Origin: Bacteroidales bacterium
GTDB lineage: Bacteria; Bacteroidota; Bacteroidia; Bacteroidales; WCHB1-69
Assembly: GCA_024400715.1 (NCBI GenBank)
Contig: JAKSMH010000039.1
Coordinates: forward strand, 1 to 7,513
Direction of reading: 5' to 3'
DNA: 7,513 nucleotides
The notes beneath the pieces were generated by a model. That model saw only the letters and a program-made list of their open reading frames with translations. It had not been told where the DNA came from and ran no database searches. Both the position numbers and the translations under genes were made by a program. This document shows positions 6,118-7,513 of this stretch, piece after piece. The number at the start of each line of letters is the position of its first letter. The stretch's first letter is position 1.

Positions 6118-6948
6118 ATGAAAAAATTTTTCTGTTTCTTTTGTTTATTAGCCCTTTGCTCCAGCATTTATGCACAACAGGATTATTCCAACAATAACAA
6201 AAAAAAAAATAAACTACCTAATTCCCACTCGGCAGATTCTTACAACGATTTGGAAGGCAGACGCGTAGTGGTAGGCATCACTTTCGGTCCTACCTTCAAC
6301 TGGATGAACTGGAAAAACCACAAGGCAGCCCCAGAAGGCTACTGGCGATCCAGCCCCGCCACAAGAGTAGGTTTGCGCTACGGACTTAATCTCGATGTGG
6401 ATTTGACCAAAGAAAAACACTTTTTCGTCTCTACAGGCGTTTTAGTAGAACATACCGGCGGAAACTTGGAATTTGACGATTATGTTATTATGGAAGACGT
6501 AACTCTTGAGCGAAAAATCAATCGTACTTACAATAGTATTTACTTAACTATCCCAACAGCCGTCACCTTGAGAACTCCCAGCTTCAGCAATTTCATTATT
6601 TGCGGAAACGTAGGTTTATACCATAGCTTTAACGTATATGCCCGCTACCAATCCCGTTTTGAAATCAATCCGGATCTGCCAGCTGAAGTGGAAAAAGAAA
6701 AAGCTTTTGTCAACCACGTCACTACCGACTGGGTGCAAGATAAGGAAGTGGCCATTTTCAAGGAATCCATTTTCGCAGGCCTCGGTGTTGAATATGTCAT
6801 CAAAAATAACCTTAAAGCCAAACTATACATCAACTACGCCCAATCTCTCAACAACTACTTTTCTAAAAATGCCACCAATGACCGTACCGGAGTAAAAGAA
6901 AAGGCATCTATCGGAACCGTGGAACTTTTATTGGGACTTTCTTTCTAA
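6118..6948 (+). CDS. Outer-membrane beta-barrel protein (PorT/OMP_b-brl_2-like)
   Basis: A 276-residue exported protein predicted to form a small outer-membrane beta barrel. Residues 1-19 are a signal peptide (MKKFF, hydrophobic core, cleavage in IYA before Gln20). The mature N-terminus is a short Asn/Lys-rich stretch encoded by an 11-base A run. From about residue 49 the sequence alternates polar and hydrophobic residues as in membrane strands: VVVGITFGPTFNW, YGLNLDVDL, FFVSTGVLVEH, the SIYLTIPTAVTLRTP segment typical of this barrel family, FIICGNVGLY, and a last strand VELLLGLSF ending in Phe, as many barrels do. Databases often name such proteins 'PorT family', but I do not see enough to claim it is the T9SS component PorT. 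It begins 29 nt after ruvB and ends 7 nt before the next gene, so it is probably in the same transcript. Function unknown. Confidence 0.83.
   Translation: MKKFFCFFCLLALCSSIYAQQDYSNNNKKKNKLPNSHSADSYNDLEGRRVVVGITFGPTFNWMNWKNHKAAPEGYWRSSPATRVGLRYGLNLDVDLTKEKHFFVSTGVLVEHTGGNLEFDDYVIMEDVTLERKINRTYNSIYLTIPTAVTLRTPSFSNFIICGNVGLYHSFNVYARYQSRFEINPDLPAEVEKEKAFVNHVTTDWVQDKEVAIFKESIFAGLGVEYVIKNNLKAKLYINYAQSLNNYFSKNATNDRTGVKEKASIGTVELLLGLSF
6199..6209 (+). repeat. Poly-A tract (11 A) inside the barrel-protein gene
   Basis: Eleven consecutive A residues encode Lys28-Lys30 and the first bases of Asn31, just after the signal peptide. Reading the other frames shows that a one-base gain puts a TAA immediately after the tract (6210-6212), and a one-base loss meets TAG at 6266-6268. 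Slippage in replication or transcription would therefore abolish the full-length protein. Confidence 0.9.
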
Positions 6949-6955
6949 CAGTAAA

Positions 6956-7513
6956 ATGAAAATCATCTGCATCGGCAAAAACTACCTCAAACACATTCAG
7001 GAGTTAGATAGAAAAAGGCCCGCTGAACCCGTTTTCTTTTTAAAGCCGGATTCCGCCATCATCCAACGAAATAGACCTTTTTTTCTGCCCGACTTTTCCG
7101 AGGAAATTCATCACGAAGTGGAATTGATTTTCAGAATCTGCAAGGTGGGAAAATGTATCCAGACCAAGTTCGCCCATCATTACTATGATGCTATTGGATT
7201 GGGTATCGACTTCACGGCCAGGGATTTACAAAGGAAATGTGTAAGTGAGGGAAACCCTTGGGAAATTGCCAAGGCCTTTGACGGCTCGGCGGTTATCAGT
7301 AAATTTGCGCCTAAGGAACAATTTGAAGACCTGAACAATATCAATTTCAAATTACTACTTAATAATCAGTGCGTTCAATGCGGCAACAGTAAAGATATGA
7401 TTTTCTCCATTGACGAAATCATCAGTTATGTTTCACAATTTATCACTTTGAAAATCGGAGACATCATTTTTACGGGAACCCCTGAAGGCGTTGGAAAAGT
7501 TGACATTGAAGAC
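6956..7513 (+). CDS. Fumarylacetoacetate hydrolase (FAH) family protein (3' end outside window)
   Basis: The frame starts at ATG 6956, 7 nt after the barrel-protein stop, and is still open at the right edge after 186 codons. It is an FAH-superfamily enzyme: divalent-metal-dependent hydrolases, decarboxylases or isomerases acting on 2-oxo/1,3-diketo acids such as acylpyruvates or ring-cleavage products. Visible signatures: opening MKIICIGKNY, FFLKP (27-31), metal ligands Glu54 and Glu56 in HHEVEL and Asp85 in GLGIDFTARDLQ, the KAFDGSAV segment, and the closing GTPEGVG loop (174-180). Members of the compact single-domain group are a little over 200 residues, so only a short C-terminal piece should be missing. 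The sequence resembles the form common in Bacteroidota genomes, whose substrate is generally unassigned; I therefore give no gene symbol or specific reaction. Confidence 0.93.
   Translation, partial: MKIICIGKNYLKHIQELDRKRPAEPVFFLKPDSAIIQRNRPFFLPDFSEEIHHEVELIFRICKVGKCIQTKFAHHYYDAIGLGIDFTARDLQRKCVSEGNPWEIAKAFDGSAVISKFAPKEQFEDLNNINFKLLLNNQCVQCGNSKDMIFSIDEIISYVSQFITLKIGDIIFTGTPEGVGKVDIED

Noticed and set aside
6118..6948. Calling the barrel protein the T9SS component PorT
   Set aside because: The barrel family match is general, and I cannot see residues specific to PorT. The presence of a T9SS cargo in the window is not evidence for this gene's identity.

Overview
The window looks like a piece of a Bacteroidota chromosome. 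Three things point that way: a protein with a C-terminal type IX secretion (T9SS) sorting domain, start codons preceded by A-rich leaders without a Shine-Dalgarno core, and two exact copies of a Bacteroidota-type -7 promoter element (TAnnTTTG) upstream of recA. The RecA, RuvB and fumarylacetoacetate-hydrolase-family sequences fit that phylum. I cannot name a genus from sequence alone. All genes are on the + strand and tightly packed. I see no RNA gene, IS element, CRISPR array or attachment site.

Left block (1-2833): the C-terminal part of an M23 zinc endopeptidase with a terminal LysM domain (start lies upstream of the window), then, 8 nt later, a 722-residue secreted protein with nine calcium-loop-like VCBS/FG-GAP motifs and a T9SS type A sorting domain. 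Both are envelope or secreted proteins and are probably co-transcribed. Base composition drifts from GC-rich at the left edge to very AT-rich at the end of the second gene.

Intergenic control region (2834-3003, about 170 nt): the only sizeable non-coding stretch. It holds a weak A/T-only hairpin at the preceding stop codon, two copies of a 12-mer containing a TAnnTTTG -7 element (91 nt apart), and two inverted repeats between them. It is the probable control region for recA and the genes behind it.

Right block (3004-7513): recA, a TPR lipoprotein, ruvB, an outer-membrane beta-barrel protein, and a fumarylacetoacetate-hydrolase-family enzyme cut by the right edge. Gaps are 7-29 nt with no convincing terminator, so this reads as one transcription unit. 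RecA (strand exchange) and RuvB (Holliday junction branch migration motor) act in the same recombinational repair pathway; the lipoprotein between them and the barrel protein and hydrolase after them have no evident link to repair.

Most of the window is recognisable housekeeping or envelope coding sequence, and I do not see a convincing new multi-gene system. The best leads are the structured recA promoter region, the recA-lipoprotein-ruvB arrangement, and an 11-base A tract just inside the barrel-protein gene where a one-base slip either way would end the frame early.
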